Of a stretch of DNA of 7,306 nt, positions 7,059 through 7,306 are shown piece after piece. The stretch's first letter is position 1. Each line of letters begins with the position of its first letter. The DNA comes from UBA7396 sp964404065. Lineage in GTDB: Bacteria > Patescibacteriota > Gracilibacteria > BD1-5 > UBA6164. The translations under genes and the position numbers were made by a program. The notes under the pieces are model-generated. The model was not told the origin of the DNA, ran no database searches, and saw only the letters and a program-made list of their open reading frames with translations. Location: positions 1-7,306 of the forward strand of contig CAYOIP010000053.1 of assembly GCA_964404065.1 (NCBI GenBank). The letters are read 5' to 3'.

Positions 7059-7306
7059 TTACTCAAATCATTCCATATCTATACATGGTCTAAAAATTGT
7101 TCAAAAATATCAATCATAATTATAGTCGGCATCACAAGTAAGTCAATCACACCGTTGTATATATGGTAAATCATAATCGGGATATGCGTAATTTTTTTTT
7201 CAATACTTTTTTATATATTTTTCTGATTCAAGTCTGAATCAAAATATATACGGATATTTTCAATTTGAATTACTTACATAATAACAATTTTTTATTGGTT
7301 CTATTC
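7059..7306 (-). CDS. C-terminal part of a possible prepilin-like protein (5'-partial)
   Basis: The frame is open from the right edge to TAA at 7059-7061, 81 residues visible, seven TGA glycines and no GGN. The first part, CYYVSNSNGKYPYIFGFRLES, resembles the C-terminal strand region of type IV pilins and type II secretion pseudopilins (Tyr-rich strand, turn, then a strand ending in Leu-Glu). The rest is rich in Tyr, Asp and Cys (QRCDGLTCDADYNYDGYFG, then FRPC), with four cysteines (7, 52, 57, 74 of the visible part) that could form disulfides outside the cell. The diagnostic prepilin leader and hydrophobic N-terminal helix would lie outside the window, so the pilin call is tentative. The frame itself is secure. 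It precedes the 101-aa membrane protein gene by 9 bases. Confidence 0.6.

Noticed and set aside
786..7306. A cluster of decayed pseudogenes with many TGA stops
   Set aside because: The interruptions are always TGA, never TAA or TAG, and fall on glycine positions of conserved motifs, so it is an alternative code, not decay.

Overview
The window reads as a low-GC bacterial chromosome segment in which TGA is a sense codon for glycine (translation table 25). Read with the standard code almost nothing is open. Read with TGA as Gly, eight long, well-packed frames appear. The glycines of both Walker A motifs (MGKT in DnaB, QTGSGKS in FtsK) and the conserved glycines of a YafQ-type toxin are TGA. TGG is used separately for Trp, which excludes the Mycoplasma-type TGA=Trp code. 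Among known bacteria this points to the Gracilibacteria (BD1-5) / Absconditabacteria (SR1) lineage; the window alone does not decide which.

Layout. A plus-strand, 5'-truncated coiled-coil protein of unknown function (3-773) converges on a long minus-strand block. From the right edge leftwards, in transcription order, that block holds: the C-terminal piece of a possible prepilin-like protein (7059-7306); a 101-aa membrane protein (6744-7049); a YafQ-family toxin-antitoxin pair (6225-6679); ftsK (3947-6145); a five-TM membrane protein with a histidine-rich tail (3132-3884); a membrane-anchored TPR protein (2242-3063); and the replicative helicase dnaB (786-2117).

Regulation is very compact. 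Three minus-strand promoters share the pattern TTGAAA - 15 nt - TATAAT with leaders of about 20-26 nt (before the TPR gene, ftsK and the antitoxin). Two of them lie inside a duplicated terminator-promoter element: the stop codon of the upstream gene sits in or at the edge of the hairpin, and the T-tract after the stem forms the spacer of the next promoter. The two copies bracket the toxin-antitoxin module. No gene start has a recognisable Shine-Dalgarno sequence. One GC-rich perfect palindrome with a GGGGTGAGG foot, resembling a REP element, sits just after the ftsK stop and contrasts sharply with its AT-rich surroundings.

The core functions are chromosomal: DnaB unwinds the replication fork, FtsK moves and resolves chromosome ends at the septum. 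The TA module looks like an accessory insert between the prepilin/membrane-protein operon and ftsK. I found no CRISPR array, tRNA, rRNA or transposase. No gap between genes exceeds about 125 bases.
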